A stretch of 64,000 nucleotides of DNA from Rhizobium brockwellii (GCF_000769405.2 NZ_CP053439.1:4639001-4703000); one strand, 5' to 3'; counted from the first letter of the stretch, positions 17,243 to 27,852 are shown. Notes: a model not told the origin generated them from the letters alone. Program-made: numbers and translations.

Positions 17243-17623
17243 TCAGGCTTCGAGTGTGGGAAGAAGTTTTATAGCGGTCGCGTGGTTGAGCGCCATCGGA
17301 ATATCATAGACGATCGCCAGCCGCATTAGCGCCTTCACGTCGACATCGTGCGGCATCGGCGTCAAAGGGTCGACGAAGAAGATCAGGGCGTCGACCTCGC
17401 CGGTCGAAATCAAGGCGCCGATCTGCTGGTCGCCGCCGAGCGGCCCGCTTTTCAGCCTGGTGACGTTGAGGTCGGGGGCAGCGTCGAGCACGCGCCCGCC
17501 GGTGGTGCCGGTGGCGACGATCTTCCAACGGGAGAGAACGTCCCTGTGGGCGCGGGCGAAATCCGCCATATCGTCTTTCTTCTGGTCATGCGCAATCAAT
17601 GCAAGGCATTTGCCGCCGGCCAT
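17243..17623 (-). CDS. mgsA: Methylglyoxal synthase
   Basis: Converts dihydroxyacetone phosphate to methylglyoxal and phosphate. It is 126 residues. The family motifs [33 protein letters not shown] (with the catalytic Asp) and [11 protein letters not shown] are complete. The ATG at 17623 has GGAGAGG a few bases upstream; a TTG one codon earlier is not needed. It precedes glk, which links a phosphate-releasing bypass with glucose entry. Confidence 0.96.
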   Translation of the reverse strand: MAGGKCLALIAHDQKKDDMADFARAHRDVLSRWKIVATGTTGGRVLDAAPDLNVTRLKSGPLGGDQQIGALISTGEVDALIFFVDPLTPMPHDVDVKALMRLAIVYDIPMALNHATAIKLLPTLEA

Positions 17624-17697
17624 CAACCTCTCCGCCCGAACAATTCAATCGATTTGACCGCTTTATACCAAGAATTTGCGATTTGAAAGACAGCACA

Positions 17698-17719
17698 CCC
17701 CGGGCCTCGGCCCCCGGGG
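17698..17719 (-). terminator. Hairpin after mepA
   Basis: CCCCGGG and CCCGGGG form a 7-bp stem with an 8-base loop, about 46 bp after the mepA stop on the minus strand; a T-rich stretch (TGTCTTTC) follows a few bases later. It probably ends mepA transcription before mgsA. Confidence 0.45.
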
Positions 17720-17764
17720 TTCTGTCCCAAGGTTGGGTCTCAGGGTTCGGTCCCAGGACCTCGA

Positions 17765-18841
17765 TCATTGTATCGCCGGCTTGTCGTTGGGAACCGGGCC
17801 GACATCGGGCAAAGCGCCGTCGGCGTCAGCGGCAGGCGCCGCGGCCGGAGCGGCGGTGAGCGCGCTTGCGGCGGAAGGGCCGCCATAGGTGGCGGCCTGC
17901 ATCGAGGCGACGGAAGCAGCATCGAGCACGGCGGCGCAGGCCTTGGGCAGGTCGGAGACCATCATCTCGCGCGGCGGCTTCGGCGGCTTGGCGCCGGGCT
18001 TCGGCGGTTTCGGCGGCGCCCAGGGCGCCGGAGTGAACCACCAGGCGAGCGACTTGTCGCAGCCGTCGCCGGCAACGACGGGGGCCTGCGGCGTGCATCC
18101 CGCAGCACCTGGCGGGCACTTGATCCGGATGTGAAAATGCGAGTCATGGCCGTATTCCGGCCGGAGCTTGCCGAGATTGGTGCGGTCGCCCGTCCAGGTA
18201 TCACACATCTTTTTCTTGATCGCCGGATTGACGAAGATGCGCTCCACCTCGGGATAGCTTGCCGCCAGCATCAGCAGCCGCGCGCGCGATTGCGTCCAGA
18301 CCTTGGGGTCGACGGTCAGGAACTTGTCCTTTTGCAGCATGGTGGTGAAGGGCAGATCCTCGCGCTCCTGAGCCGTCATGCGGCGCGCGGGCATCGGCGT
18401 AAACCAGATGTCGGCATCGAGGCCGATCTGGTGCGAGGCATGGCCGTTCAGCATCGGCCCGCCGCGCGGCTGCGCAATGTCGCCGACGAGAATTCCAGGC
18501 CAGCCGGCATATTTGACCCCGTCCTCAGAAAGACGTTCGAGCAGCGCGATCATCGCCGGATTGCCCCAGCGGCGATTGCGCGAAAGCCGCATCGCCTCCC
18601 AGGTCGGCCCGTCGGTCGGCAGCGCCACCGCACCCGTCATGCAGCCCTTCGCGTAAAAGCCGATCGGTTGCGCCGGTCCCTGCGTCGGCAGGCCGACGGC
18701 GCCGAACTGCCCCTTGGCGCTACCCGGGCTCGGCGTCTTTTGTTGGGCGCCGACGTCGCCGGCGGCAAGGCTTGCACCGATTGCGCCGGCAAGCGTCAGT
18801 TTGCCGAATGTTCTGAAAGCCTGAGCGAAGCCGAAAGCCAT
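17765..18841 (-). CDS. mepA: Penicillin-insensitive murein endopeptidase MepA
   Basis: Zinc LAS-type peptidase that cuts D-Ala-mDAP cross-links in peptidoglycan. It is 358 residues with an N-terminal signal peptide (hydrophobic to about residue 30, cleavage near GDVGA). The metal ligands are in HQIGLDADIWF and HFHIRIKCP. The C-terminal 60 residues are rich in Ala and Pro, with a lysine/proline repeat (KPPKPGAKPPKPP) just before, unlike the compact E. coli enzyme. It is divergent from yejA across 266 bp. Confidence 0.93.
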   Translation of the reverse strand: MAFGFAQAFRTFGKLTLAGAIGASLAAGDVGAQQKTPSPGSAKGQFGAVGLPTQGPAQPIGFYAKGCMTGAVALPTDGPTWEAMRLSRNRRWGNPAMIALLERLSEDGVKYAGWPGILVGDIAQPRGGPMLNGHASHQIGLDADIWFTPMPARRMTAQEREDLPFTTMLQKDKFLTVDPKVWTQSRARLLMLAASYPEVERIFVNPAIKKKMCDTWTGDRTNLGKLRPEYGHDSHFHIRIKCPPGAAGCTPQAPVVAGDGCDKSLAWWFTPAPWAPPKPPKPGAKPPKPPREMMVSDLPKACAAVLDAASVASMQAATYGGPSAASALTAAPAAAPAADADGALPDVGPVPNDKPAIQ

Positions 18842-19107
18842 ACTGTTCCCTTGAACCGCTGCCGAAGTGATTTGCGATCGAATCTATCGTGAAAAGCGAT
18901 TTTGGTGAATCAATGTTTTTGGCTGGCGATGCGGGCAAGCGGCGGTGACGGATCGCCGCAGCGGCTCAGGCGGCTCGAAGACGCCACGCCTTGACACAGG
19001 CCCGATGCCTCAAAATTTCGCGCGCCCGGCAAAAACCAAACTCTCTCCTGTTTTTCGCCGGTATTTTTCGTATTGTCGGACCCATCAATAATCAGGGGAA
19101 AGCGTGA
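18842..19107. other. Divergent promoter region mepA/yejA
   Basis: 266 bp without a gene. It must carry promoters for mepA (minus) and yejA (plus). No clear palindrome or known operator was recognised; the part nearest yejA is comparatively T-rich. Confidence 0.4.
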
Positions 19108-20940
19108 ATGGCGGCTCTGTGGTCGAAGATCGGTTTGTTTCTATCGCTTGCGGGTGCTCTGGCGCCAATGCCGGCAGCGGGTCAGGACCAGCCCTTTCAG
19201 ATCGGAAGCTCGGTCATCAGCGAGATGAAGTACAAGCCGGGCTTTGCGCATTTCGACTACGTCAATCCCGATGCACCGAAAGGCGGAGACCTGCGCCTCT
19301 CCGCAAGCGGCGCTTTCGACACCTTCAACCCGCTGCTCGCCAAAGGCCAGGCGGCAGTGGGCCTGACGCTCGTTTACGACACGTTGATGAAGCCCGCCGA
19401 CGACGAGCTGCTCGTCTCCTACGGTCTGCTTGCCGAGGGATTGTCTTTTCCCGCCGACGTCTCGAGCGCGACCTTCCGCCTGCGCAAGGAAGCGAAATGG
19501 GCGGATGGTCAGCCGGTCACGCCGGAAGACGTCATTTTCAGTCTGGACAAGACCAAGGAATTAAATCCCCTCGCCTCGAACTATTACCACCACGTTGTCA
19601 AAGCGGAAAAGACCGGCGAGCGTGACGTCACCTTCACCTTCGATGAGAAGAACAACCGCGAACTGCCGAACATTCTCGGTCAGTTGATGGTCGTGCCGAA
19701 GCATTGGTGGGAAGCGCCCGGACCGGATGGCAAGCCGCGCGACATTTCTAAAACGACGCTGGAGCCCGTGATGGGTTCGGGGCCGTACAAGATCGCTTCC
19801 TTCTCGCCCGGCGCAACGATCCGTTATGAATTGCGTGACGACTATTGGGGCAAGGACCTCAATGTAAATGTCGGCCAGAACAATTTCCGCAACGTCAACT
19901 ACACCTATTTCGGCGATCGGGATGTCGAGTTCGAGGCCTTTCGCGCTGGCAACAGCGACTACTGGCAGGAAACCACGGCTGCCCGTTGGGCGACGGGATA
20001 TGATTTTCCCGCGGTGAAGGAAGGACGTGTCAAAAAAGAGGAGGTTGCAAACCCGCTGCGCGCCACCGGCATCATGCAGGCTCTCGTGCCCAACATGCGA
20101 CGTGACCTCTTCAAGGACATCAGGGTCCGCGAGGCGCTGAACTATGGTCTGGATTTTGAGGAGCTGAACCGCACTGTGGCCTTTAACAGTTACAAACGCA
20201 TCGACAGCTATTTCTGGAACACCGAACTCGCCTCCTCCGGCCTGCCACAGGGCAGAGAGCTGGAAATTCTGCAGGGCATGAAGGATAAGGTGCCGGCAGA
20301 AATCTTCACCACCCCCTATATCAATCCCGTCGGCGGCGATCCGCAGAAAAGCCGCGATAACCTCCGCAAGGCGATTGCGCTTTTCAAAGAAGCCGGCTGG
20401 GAGCTGAAGGGCAATCGCATGGTCAATACCAAGACGGGCCAGCCGATGAGTTTCGAGATCCTGTTGTCGAGCCCCATGTTGGAGCGCTGGGCGGTGCCTT
20501 ATGCCAACAATCTCAGGAAAATCGGCATCGATGCGCGGATCCGAACAGTCGATGCCTCGCAATCTGTCAACCGTGAACGCAGCTTCGACTACGATATGAT
20601 CTGGAATGTCTGGGCGGAGACCATGAATCCGGGCAACGAACAAGCCGACTATTGGGGATCCGGTTCGGTCAACCAACAGGGTTCCCGCAATTATGCGGGC
20701 ATTGCCAACCCCGCCGTTGATGAGCTCATTCGCATGATTATCTTCGCGCCGAACCGCGACGAGCAGATCGCAGCGATCAAGGCCATGGATCGGGTCTTGC
20801 TTGCAAATCACTACGTCATCCCGCTGTTCTACCGCGATACTTATAACATCGCCTATTGGAACACGCTCACGCATCCGGCCGAGTTTCCGGCCTACAGCCT
20901 TGGCTTCCCCGATGCTTGGTGGTCGACCTCGGTAAAATGA
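19108..20940 (+). CDS. yejA: YejA-type peptide ABC transporter binding protein
   Basis: Periplasmic extracellular solute-binding protein of family 5, 610 residues. A signal peptide ends near AAGQDQ (about residue 25). The block HFDYVNPDAPKGGDLRLS is typical of YejA. With yejBEF downstream it imports peptides; in E. coli and Sinorhizobium the system takes up microcin C-like or antimicrobial peptides (from memory). Start ATG at 19108 has AGGGGA 8 bases upstream. The 150-bp gap to yejB holds no clear hairpin. Confidence 0.93.
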   Translation: MAALWSKIGLFLSLAGALAPMPAAGQDQPFQIGSSVISEMKYKPGFAHFDYVNPDAPKGGDLRLSASGAFDTFNPLLAKGQAAVGLTLVYDTLMKPADDELLVSYGLLAEGLSFPADVSSATFRLRKEAKWADGQPVTPEDVIFSLDKTKELNPLASNYYHHVVKAEKTGERDVTFTFDEKNNRELPNILGQLMVVPKHWWEAPGPDGKPRDISKTTLEPVMGSGPYKIASFSPGATIRYELRDDYWGKDLNVNVGQNNFRNVNYTYFGDRDVEFEAFRAGNSDYWQETTAARWATGYDFPAVKEGRVKKEEVANPLRATGIMQALVPNMRRDLFKDIRVREALNYGLDFEELNRTVAFNSYKRIDSYFWNTELASSGLPQGRELEILQGMKDKVPAEIFTTPYINPVGGDPQKSRDNLRKAIALFKEAGWELKGNRMVNTKTGQPMSFEILLSSPMLERWAVPYANNLRKIGIDARIRTVDASQSVNRERSFDYDMIWNVWAETMNPGNEQADYWGSGSVNQQGSRNYAGIANPAVDELIRMIIFAPNRDEQIAAIKAMDRVLLANHYVIPLFYRDTYNIAYWNTLTHPAEFPAYSLGFPDAWWSTSVK

Positions 20941-21090
20941 GCGGGCTTGCAATGCAGGGGCCCTCGGCTCCAAATGGCACGAGCGAATCACGACAAGCCG
21001 GCAGGGCCGGCAAGGGAAGGCTGGCGGATTGAGCGGCATGAGACTGGACGGCAGGCAGACAGGAAAAACATTCCCGGAGGCTGAAGGCTG

Positions 21091-22179
21091 ATGGGCGCCT
21101 ATATTCTTCGCCGCCTGCTTCTGATGATCCCGACCATCGTCGGCATCATGGCGATTTCCTTCATCGTCATCCAGTTCGCGCCCGGCGGCCCCGTCGAGCA
21201 GGTGATCGCCCAATTGACCGGTCAGGCCGATAGTGCCGACCAGCGCCTGTCCGGCGGTGGCGATCTTCTCAGCGGCGGCGGCAGCGATGAAGGCTCGAAA
21301 TATCGCGGTGCCCAGGGGCTCGACCCGGAACTGATCGCCAAGCTCGAAAAGCAGTTCGGCTTCGACAAGCCGCCGCTGACCCGTTTTGGCGAGATGATGT
21401 GGAACTACATCCGCTTCGATTTCGGCGAGAGTTTCTTCCGCAACACCTCCGTGCTCGAACTCATCAAGGAGAAGCTGCCGGTGTCGATCTCGCTCGGCAT
21501 CTGGATCCTGATCTTCTCCTATGCCATCTCCATCCCGCTCGGTATCCGCAAGGCGATCAAGGATGGATCGACCTTCGATGTCTGGACGTCGGGCGTCATC
21601 GTCGTCGGTTACGCGGTGCCGAGCTTCCTCTTCGGCATTCTCCTGATCGTGCTTTTTGCCGGTGGGTCCTTCTATGACTGGTTTCCGCTGCGCGGCCTGG
21701 TCTCCGATAATTTCGACCAACTGGCCTGGTGGCAGAAGCCGCTTGACTATTTCTGGCACCTCACCTTGCCGCTGATCTCGCTCTCCCTGTCGGCCTTCGC
21801 AACGACGACGCTTTTGACCAAGAATTCCTTCATCGAGGAGATCAAGAAGCAATATGTCGTCACCGCCCGCGCCAAGGGCCTGAACCAGCGGCAGGTGCTC
21901 TACGGTCATGTCTTTCGCAACGCCATGCTGATCATCATTGCCGGTTTTCCCGGCGCCTTCATTTCCGCTTTCTTCACCGGCTCGCTGTTGATCGAAAATA
22001 TCTTCTCGCTGGATGGTCTCGGCCGTCTCGGCTATCTCTCGGTCGTCAACCGGGATTACCCGATCGTCTTCGCCACCCTCTACATCTTCTCGCTGCTCGG
22101 CCTCGTCGTCAGCCTGGTTTCCGACCTGATCTACACCTGGATCGATCCGCGTATCGATTTCGAGCGGAGGGATGTCTGA
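21091..22179 (+). CDS. yejB: YejB, peptide ABC transporter permease
   Basis: Inner-membrane permease of the DppB/OppB group, 362 residues. The N-terminal helix YILRRLLLMIPTIVGIMAIS is followed by a soluble insert with a glycine/serine-rich stretch, then five more helices and the coupling loop with TARAKGLNQRQVLYGHVFRNAM. Start ATG at 21091 has GGAGGCTGAAGG upstream. The stop overlaps the yejE start by one base (TGATGG), so the two permeases are coupled. Confidence 0.95.
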   Translation: MGAYILRRLLLMIPTIVGIMAISFIVIQFAPGGPVEQVIAQLTGQADSADQRLSGGGDLLSGGGSDEGSKYRGAQGLDPELIAKLEKQFGFDKPPLTRFGEMMWNYIRFDFGESFFRNTSVLELIKEKLPVSISLGIWILIFSYAISIPLGIRKAIKDGSTFDVWTSGVIVVGYAVPSFLFGILLIVLFAGGSFYDWFPLRGLVSDNFDQLAWWQKPLDYFWHLTLPLISLSLSAFATTTLLTKNSFIEEIKKQYVVTARAKGLNQRQVLYGHVFRNAMLIIIAGFPGAFISAFFTGSLLIENIFSLDGLGRLGYLSVVNRDYPIVFATLYIFSLLGLVVSLVSDLIYTWIDPRIDFERRDV

Positions 22180-23327
22180 TGGACGCCGCCGCAAATCCTG
22201 CAGTCACAACACCCGTCAAGCCGCCGCGCAAGGGCCTGCTGTCGCCGACCAACATCCGCCGCTGGCAGAATTTCAAGGCGAACGGTCGCGGTTACTGGTC
22301 GCTGTGGCTGTTCCTGGTGTTGTTCGTGCTCAGCCTGTTCGCCGAGTTCCTCGCCAACGACCGGCCGATCATCGCCTCCTACAAGGGCGAGATCCTCTTT
22401 CCTGTTCTCATCGACTATCCCGAGGAGAAGTTCGGCGGCTTTCTGGCCGAAACCGACTACCGTTCCTCGGTTATAACCGACGAGATCAATGCCAATGGCT
22501 GGATGATCTGGCCACCGATCCGCTATTCCTACCGCTCGGTCAATTCCAATATTCCGCATTCGGCCCCCACCGCCCCCTTCTGGCTGATGACGAAGGAGCA
22601 GCGTTGCGCCGGTTATCCGCAAGGGGCGAACGATCCGGACTGCACCCCCGGCAATCTCAACTGGCTCGGCACTGACGACCAGGCGCGCGACGTGTTGGCG
22701 CGCGTCATCTACGGCTTCCGCATATCGGTGCTCTTCGGCCTGGTGCTGACCATCTGCTCGGCGATCCTCGGCGTGACGGCGGGTGCGGTGCAGGGCTATT
22801 TCGGCGGCTGGACCGATCTGCTGTTGCAGCGCTTCATCGAGATCTGGTCGTCGATGCCGGTGCTCTACATCCTGCTGATCATCGCCGCACTCCTGCCGCC
22901 CGGCTTCTTCGTGCTGCTCGGCATCATGCTGCTCTTCTCCTGGGTCGGCTTCGTCGGCATCGTGCGCGCCGAATTCCTGCGCGCCCGCAATTTCGAATAT
23001 GTCCGCGCCGCCCGCGCGCTCGGCGTCAACAATCGCACCATCATGTGGCGCCATCTGCTGCCGAACGCCATGGTCGCGACGCTGACCTTCCTGCCCTTCA
23101 TCCTCTCCGGCTCGATCACGACGCTGACCTCGCTCGATTTCCTTGGCTTCGGCATGCCGCCGGGCTCCCCCTCGCTCGGCGAGATGATCGCGCAGGGCAA
23201 GACCAATCTGCAGGCGCCATGGCTCGGGCTGACGGCCTTCTTTGCCATGTCGATCATGCTTTCCCTGCTGATCTTCATCGGCGAAGCCGTGCGCGATGCC
23301 TTCGATCCGAGGAAGACGTTTCAATGA
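22179..23327 (+). CDS. yejE: YejE, peptide ABC transporter permease
   Basis: Second permease, DppC-like, 382 residues. After the first helix (about residues 42-62) there is a periplasmic segment of some 110 residues that is characteristic of YejE, then the permease core with the coupling loop VRAARALGVNNRTIMWRH. It overlaps yejB by one base and yejF by four (ATGA), as expected of subunits made in equal amounts. Confidence 0.95.
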   Translation: MDAAANPAVTTPVKPPRKGLLSPTNIRRWQNFKANGRGYWSLWLFLVLFVLSLFAEFLANDRPIIASYKGEILFPVLIDYPEEKFGGFLAETDYRSSVITDEINANGWMIWPPIRYSYRSVNSNIPHSAPTAPFWLMTKEQRCAGYPQGANDPDCTPGNLNWLGTDDQARDVLARVIYGFRISVLFGLVLTICSAILGVTAGAVQGYFGGWTDLLLQRFIEIWSSMPVLYILLIIAALLPPGFFVLLGIMLLFSWVGFVGIVRAEFLRARNFEYVRAARALGVNNRTIMWRHLLPNAMVATLTFLPFILSGSITTLTSLDFLGFGMPPGSPSLGEMIAQGKTNLQAPWLGLTAFFAMSIMLSLLIFIGEAVRDAFDPRKTFQ

Positions 23328-24961
23328 GTGACATGACAGAACCGCTGCTTTCCGTTCGCGATCTCTCGGTTGCCTTTCATCAGGGCGGAGAGACCTCGCT
23401 TGCCGTCGATCACATCTCCTTCGATATCGCCAAAGGCGAGGTCGTGGCGCTCGTCGGCGAATCCGGCTCCGGCAAATCGGTTTCGGCCAACTCGATCCTG
23501 CGGCTTTTGCCTTATCCTTCCGCAAGCCATCCCTCCGGCGAAATCCTCTTCAAGGGCAAGGACCTCTTGAAGGCGTCGGAGCGGGACCTGCGTGAAGTGC
23601 GCGGCAACGACATCACCATGATCTTCCAGGAGCCGATGACCTCGCTCAATCCGCTTCATTCGATCGAGAAGCAGATCGCCGAGATCCTCGCCCTCCACCA
23701 AGGCCTCACCGGTCAGTCGGCGCGTGGGCGCGTACTGGAATTGCTGAACCAGGTCGGCATCCGCGAACCCGAAAAACGGTTGAAAGCCTATCCACACGAA
23801 CTGTCAGGTGGCCAGCGCCAGCGCGTCATGATCGCCATGGCGCTCGCCAACCGTCCGGAGCTGCTGATCGCCGACGAGCCGACCACCGCGCTCGACGTCA
23901 CCGTACAGGCGCAGATCCTCGAATTGCTCCGGCAGTTAAAAGCCGTCCACGGCATGTCGATGCTGTTCATCACTCATGATCTCGGCATTGTGCGCAAATT
24001 CGCCGATCGCGTCTGCGTCATGACCAAGGGCAGGATCGTCGAAACCGGCACCGTCGAGGACGTCTTCGCCAATCCGAAGCATGAATATACCCGGCACCTT
24101 CTCGCCTCCGAACCGCGCGGCGAGCCGCCGCTGGCCGATCCGTCGAAACCGATGGTGATGGAAGGTTCGGATATCCGCGTCTGGTTCCCGATCAAGGCTG
24201 GGCTGATGCGTCGCGTCGTCGATCACGTCAAGGCGGTCGACGGCATCGATCTTTCGCTGCGCGCCGGCCAGACGCTCGGCGTCGTCGGCGAGTCCGGTTC
24301 CGGCAAGACCACGCTCGGCCTGGCGCTCACCCGGCTGATCTCCTCGCAAGGTCGGATTGCCTTTGTCGGCAGGGATATAGCCGGCTATTCGTTCAACGAG
24401 ATGCGGCCGCTTCGCAACCAGCTGCAGGTCGTCTTCCAGGATCCTTACGGCTCGCTCAGCCCGCGCATGTCGGTCGGCGATATCGTCGCCGAGGGGCTGA
24501 AGGTGCATGAGCTCTCCCTGACCGCTGAAGAACGCGACCAGCGCGTCTGCTGGGCGCTGGAGGAGGTGGGCCTCGATCCGCTCACCCGCTGGCGTTATCC
24601 GCATGAATTCTCCGGCGGCCAGCGCCAGCGCATTGCCATTGCCCGGGCCATGGTGCTGAAGCCGCGCTTCGTCATGCTCGACGAGCCGACCTCCGCGCTC
24701 GACATGAGCGTGCAGGCGCAGGTCGTCGATCTGCTGCGCGATCTGCAGAAGAAGCATGATCTCGCCTATCTCTTCATCAGCCACGACCTGAAGGTGGTGA
24801 AGGCGCTCGCCAATGACGTCATCGTCATGCGGTTCGGCAAGGTGGTGGAGCAGGGCCCGTCAGCGGAAATCTTCCGCGCGCCGAAGGACGATTACACCCG
24901 GGCACTGATGGCCGCTGCTTTCAACATCGAGGCGGTGCCGACACCCGCCGTACAGCAATAA
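23324..24961 (+). CDS. yejF: YejF, peptide ABC transporter double ATPase
   Basis: Fused ATPase of 545 residues with two complete ABC domains: first Walker A GESGSGKS and signature [14 protein letters not shown], then second GESGSGKTT and signature [15 protein letters not shown], each followed by DEPT. The start is the ATG at 23324, overlapping the yejE stop; the frame is open further upstream but that part is inside yejE. It completes the yejABEF importer. Confidence 0.95.
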   Translation: MSDMTEPLLSVRDLSVAFHQGGETSLAVDHISFDIAKGEVVALVGESGSGKSVSANSILRLLPYPSASHPSGEILFKGKDLLKASERDLREVRGNDITMIFQEPMTSLNPLHSIEKQIAEILALHQGLTGQSARGRVLELLNQVGIREPEKRLKAYPHELSGGQRQRVMIAMALANRPELLIADEPTTALDVTVQAQILELLRQLKAVHGMSMLFITHDLGIVRKFADRVCVMTKGRIVETGTVEDVFANPKHEYTRHLLASEPRGEPPLADPSKPMVMEGSDIRVWFPIKAGLMRRVVDHVKAVDGIDLSLRAGQTLGVVGESGSGKTTLGLALTRLISSQGRIAFVGRDIAGYSFNEMRPLRNQLQVVFQDPYGSLSPRMSVGDIVAEGLKVHELSLTAEERDQRVCWALEEVGLDPLTRWRYPHEFSGGQRQRIAIARAMVLKPRFVMLDEPTSALDMSVQAQVVDLLRDLQKKHDLAYLFISHDLKVVKALANDVIVMRFGKVVEQGPSAEIFRAPKDDYTRALMAAAFNIEAVPTPAVQQ

Positions 24962-24969
24962 AGAAGATC

Positions 24970-25929
24970 ATGTCCGCAACTCCTCCCGTTCTCGTCGACA
25001 TCAAGTTCAATCCCGAAGGCGTCGCCCGCGTGCTGAAGACGGCGTTTGCCGACCGCGGCAGCATCAATCTCGCCAATCCGGCCGATCGGGCACGCGATCT
25101 CCGTGAGGTCGAATACGCGCTTCTCTGGAAACCGGATGCCGACCTTTTCGCGCGGGCGCCGAACCTGAAAGTGATCTTCTCCGGCGGCGCCGGCGTCGAC
25201 CACATCATCGGCATGGCCGGCCTGCCCGAGATCCCGATCGTTCGCTTCGTCGACCGCAGCCTGACGACGCGCATGAGCGAATGGGTGGTCATGCAATGCC
25301 TGATGCATCTGCGCGGGCAATACGCCCATGACAACCACCAGCGGCAACGGGAATGGGCCAAACTGATCGCGCCGGAGGCGGCTGAGGTGACGGTCGGCGT
25401 CATGGGCCTCGGCATTCTCGGACAGGACGCGGTCGCCAAGCTGAGGGTGATGGGTTTTAACGTCATCGGCTGGTCGCGCACCCGCAAGCAGATCGACGGC
25501 GTCGAAACCTTTGACGCCAGCGAATTGGACAGCTTCCTCGCAAGCACCGACATCCTCGTCGGCCTGCTGCCGCTGACGCCTGAAACAGCAGGATTCTATG
25601 ACGCCGGGCTGTTTGCGAAGCTGCGCCGCAACGGTGCGCTCGGGCAACCGGTCTTCATCAATGCCGGCCGCGGCAAGAGCCAGGTCGAGGGCGATATCCT
25701 TTCCGCCATCCGTGACGGCACCCTCGGCGGCGCTTCCCTCGATGTCTTCGAGGTGGAGCCGCTTGCATCAGACAACCCATTGTGGGACTTGCAGAACGTC
25801 TTCCTCACGCCGCACGACGCGGCCGTTTCCGAAGAAAACGCGCTGTTCCGTCATGTCGAGACACAGATCGCCCGTTTCGAGCGTGGCGAGCCGCTGCAAT
25901 TCGTGGTCGACCGCGCCGCCGGCTATTGA
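24970..25929 (+). CDS. GhrA-like glyoxylate/hydroxypyruvate (2-hydroxyacid) reductase
   Basis: NAD(P)-dependent D-2-hydroxyacid dehydrogenase of 319 residues. The dinucleotide fold has GLGILG at 146-151, and the catalytic set is Arg234 (NAGRG), Glu263 (VFEVEP) and His282 (TPHDAA). The short N-terminal domain and the WVVMQCLMHLR helix resemble GhrA rather than SerA. It starts 8 bp after yejF and is probably cotranscribed, though a functional link with peptide uptake is not obvious. Confidence 0.88.
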   Translation: MSATPPVLVDIKFNPEGVARVLKTAFADRGSINLANPADRARDLREVEYALLWKPDADLFARAPNLKVIFSGGAGVDHIIGMAGLPEIPIVRFVDRSLTTRMSEWVVMQCLMHLRGQYAHDNHQRQREWAKLIAPEAAEVTVGVMGLGILGQDAVAKLRVMGFNVIGWSRTRKQIDGVETFDASELDSFLASTDILVGLLPLTPETAGFYDAGLFAKLRRNGALGQPVFINAGRGKSQVEGDILSAIRDGTLGGASLDVFEVEPLASDNPLWDLQNVFLTPHDAAVSEENALFRHVETQIARFERGEPLQFVVDRAAGY

Positions 25930-26013
25930 GCTTTCGGAACCTTCCAGACGGCCACCCGTTTCTTCTGCGGAAATTCTTGCCGGCGAGGCCGGTTAAGACA
26001 GCGGAAGGAAACG

Positions 26014-26361
26014 ATGATGGCGCATCAGACGGAAACACGCTGGGAAAAGTCCGATGGCAAGCTTCACAAGGAAGAGCTGATCCCGCCGGTGAAGGCAAGG
26101 CAGGGACGCACGGGTTATCGCATCCTGACGGTGCTGATCGTCGCGCTGGTGCTTGCCTTCGTGGTCTGGATACCGGTCGAGATTTGGGGCAACCGCGAGG
26201 CAAACGAGGTGGCGCCGCAGCAGCCAGGCCAGCAGCTTCAGTCACAGCAGCCTGCTCCGGCCGCCGCGCCGGCGCTACAGAACGGTACTGCCGTTCCAAC
26301 CGAAACGCCGAACACCACGCCGGCCGCCCCGAATGTGGCGCCCGCAACGCCGCCCCAATAA
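26014..26361 (+). CDS. Small single-pass membrane protein, unknown function
   Basis: 115 residues (start ATG ATG at 26014 after GGAAGGAAACG). A charged N-terminus (about 34 residues) leads into one membrane helix (about residues 38-57, LTVLIVALVLAFVVWIPVEI), and the rest is rich in Pro, Ala and Gln without predicted structure. The C-terminal part would be periplasmic. No family was recognised. It lies 84 bp after the dehydrogenase and is followed by a strong terminator. Confidence 0.7.
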   Translation: MMAHQTETRWEKSDGKLHKEELIPPVKARQGRTGYRILTVLIVALVLAFVVWIPVEIWGNREANEVAPQQPGQQLQSQQPAPAAAPALQNGTAVPTETPNTTPAAPNVAPATPPQ

Positions 26362-26381
26362 TCGTGAGTAAAACCATGTTC

Positions 26382-26419
26382 ACGTCCCGTAGCCGTGCTG
26401 CTGCGGGACGTTTATTGTT
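26382..26419 (+). terminator. Intrinsic terminator after the small membrane protein gene
   Basis: ACGTCCCGTAG pairs with CTGCGGGACGT (one G-U) around an 8-base loop, followed by TTATTGTTTT. It sits 20 bp after the stop codon and separates this transcript from pncB. Confidence 0.85.
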
Positions 26420-26547
26420 TTGTCTGGACTTTAGCCGCCGATTTTTCGATAAGAAGGCGCACGAGCCGGTTCGTGCGCCGGCCCGGAACTTGGTAATACC
26501 CGGGAATTTGGCAGCACCTGACCGGAGTGGACAGGGGCGGGAGTTTC

Positions 26548-27852
26548 ATGGCCAGGACCGATATCGCAAGACGCGTCTACAATCACGCCTGGAAACTCGA
26601 TCCGATCATCCGCAGCCTGATCGATACCGACTTCTACAAGCTTTTGATGCTGCAGATGATCTGGAAGCTCTATCCTGATGTGAACGCGTCCTTTACCCTC
26701 ATTAACCGCACCAAACGGGTGCGTCTGGCCGAGGAACTTGACGAAGGCGAATTGCGCGAGCAGCTCGATCATGCCCGCACGCTGAGGCTCTCCAAGAAGG
26801 AGATGATCTGGCTTGCGGGTAACAGCTTCTACGGCCGGGCCCAGATCTTCGAGCCGGAATTCCTCGCCTGGCTTTCCAATTTCCAGCTGCCCGAATACGA
26901 GCTGTCGAAGAAGGACGGGCAATATGTGCTGGATTTCCACGGATCGTGGAAGGAAACCACCATGTGGGAAATCCCGGCGCTTGCCATCGTCAATGAGCTG
27001 CGGTCGCGCTCGGCGATGAAGGCGCTCGGTCCCTTCACACTCGATGTGCTCTATGCCCGCGCCAAGGCGAAGATGTGGTCGAAGGTCGAACGGCTGAAGG
27101 AACTGCCGGGCTTGCGTATCTCCGATTTCGGCACCCGCCGCCGCCATAGTTTCCTCTGGCAGCGCTGGTGCGTCGAGGCACTGAAGGAAGGCATCGGCCC
27201 GGCCTTTGCCGGTACCAGCAATGTATTGCTGGCGATGGATTCCGATCTCGAGGCCGTCGGCACCAATGCCCACGAGCTGCCGATGGTGGCCGCCGCCCTT
27301 GCCGAAACCGATGAGCAGTTGCGCAACGCGCCCTACAAGATCCTGCGCGACTGGAACAAGCTCTATGGCGGCAACCTTCTGATCGTCCTGCCGGACGCCT
27401 TCGGCACCGCCGCTTTTCTGCGCGACGCGCCGGAATGGGTCGCCGACTGGACCGGCTTCCGCCCGGACAGTGCCCCGCCGATCGAAGGCGGCGAAAAGAT
27501 TATCGACTGGTGGAAGAAGATGGGCCGCGATCCGCGCCAGAAGCTGCTGATCTTCTCCGACGGCCTCGATGTCGACGCCATCATCGATACCTACCGGCAT
27601 TTCGAAGGCCGCGTGCGCATGAGCTTCGGCTGGGGCACCAACCTGACGAACGATTTTTCCGGCTGCGCGCCGATCGAGATCTCCGGCCTCAACCCGATCT
27701 CCGTTGTCTGCAAGGTCAGCGACGCCAACGGCCGTCCGGCGGTGAAGCTCTCCGACAACCCGCAGAAAGCGACCGGCGACCCGGCCGAGGTCGAACGCTA
27801 CCTGAAATTCTTCGGCGCCGAGGACAGGGTCGATCAGACCGTTCTGGTGTAG
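26548..27852 (+). CDS. pncB: Nicotinate phosphoribosyltransferase
   Basis: Makes nicotinate mononucleotide from nicotinate and PRPP in NAD salvage. It is 434 residues. Family blocks are present: [13 protein letters not shown] near the N-terminus, FGTRRRHSF (catalytic His loop), [20 protein letters not shown] and [11 protein letters not shown]. The ATG at 26548 with GGGAG upstream is preferred over the in-frame ATG at 26527. The last 19 bp overlap the 3' end of a convergent small gene. Confidence 0.97.
   Translation: MARTDIARRVYNHAWKLDPIIRSLIDTDFYKLLMLQMIWKLYPDVNASFTLINRTKRVRLAEELDEGELREQLDHARTLRLSKKEMIWLAGNSFYGRAQIFEPEFLAWLSNFQLPEYELSKKDGQYVLDFHGSWKETTMWEIPALAIVNELRSRSAMKALGPFTLDVLYARAKAKMWSKVERLKELPGLRISDFGTRRRHSFLWQRWCVEALKEGIGPAFAGTSNVLLAMDSDLEAVGTNAHELPMVAAALAETDEQLRNAPYKILRDWNKLYGGNLLIVLPDAFGTAAFLRDAPEWVADWTGFRPDSAPPIEGGEKIIDWWKKMGRDPRQKLLIFSDGLDVDAIIDTYRHFEGRVRMSFGWGTNLTNDFSGCAPIEISGLNPISVVCKVSDANGRPAVKLSDNPQKATGDPAEVERYLKFFGAEDRVDQTVLV

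Noticed and set aside
19561..22194. An 877-codon open frame on the minus strand opposite yejA and yejB
   Set aside because: It is antisense to two well-recognised genes, has the Arg/Asp/Gly-rich composition of a shadow frame and matches no family.
22131..23525. A 464-codon minus-strand open frame opposite yejE
   Set aside because: Shadow of yejE: low-complexity charged composition, no family motif and no ribosome site.
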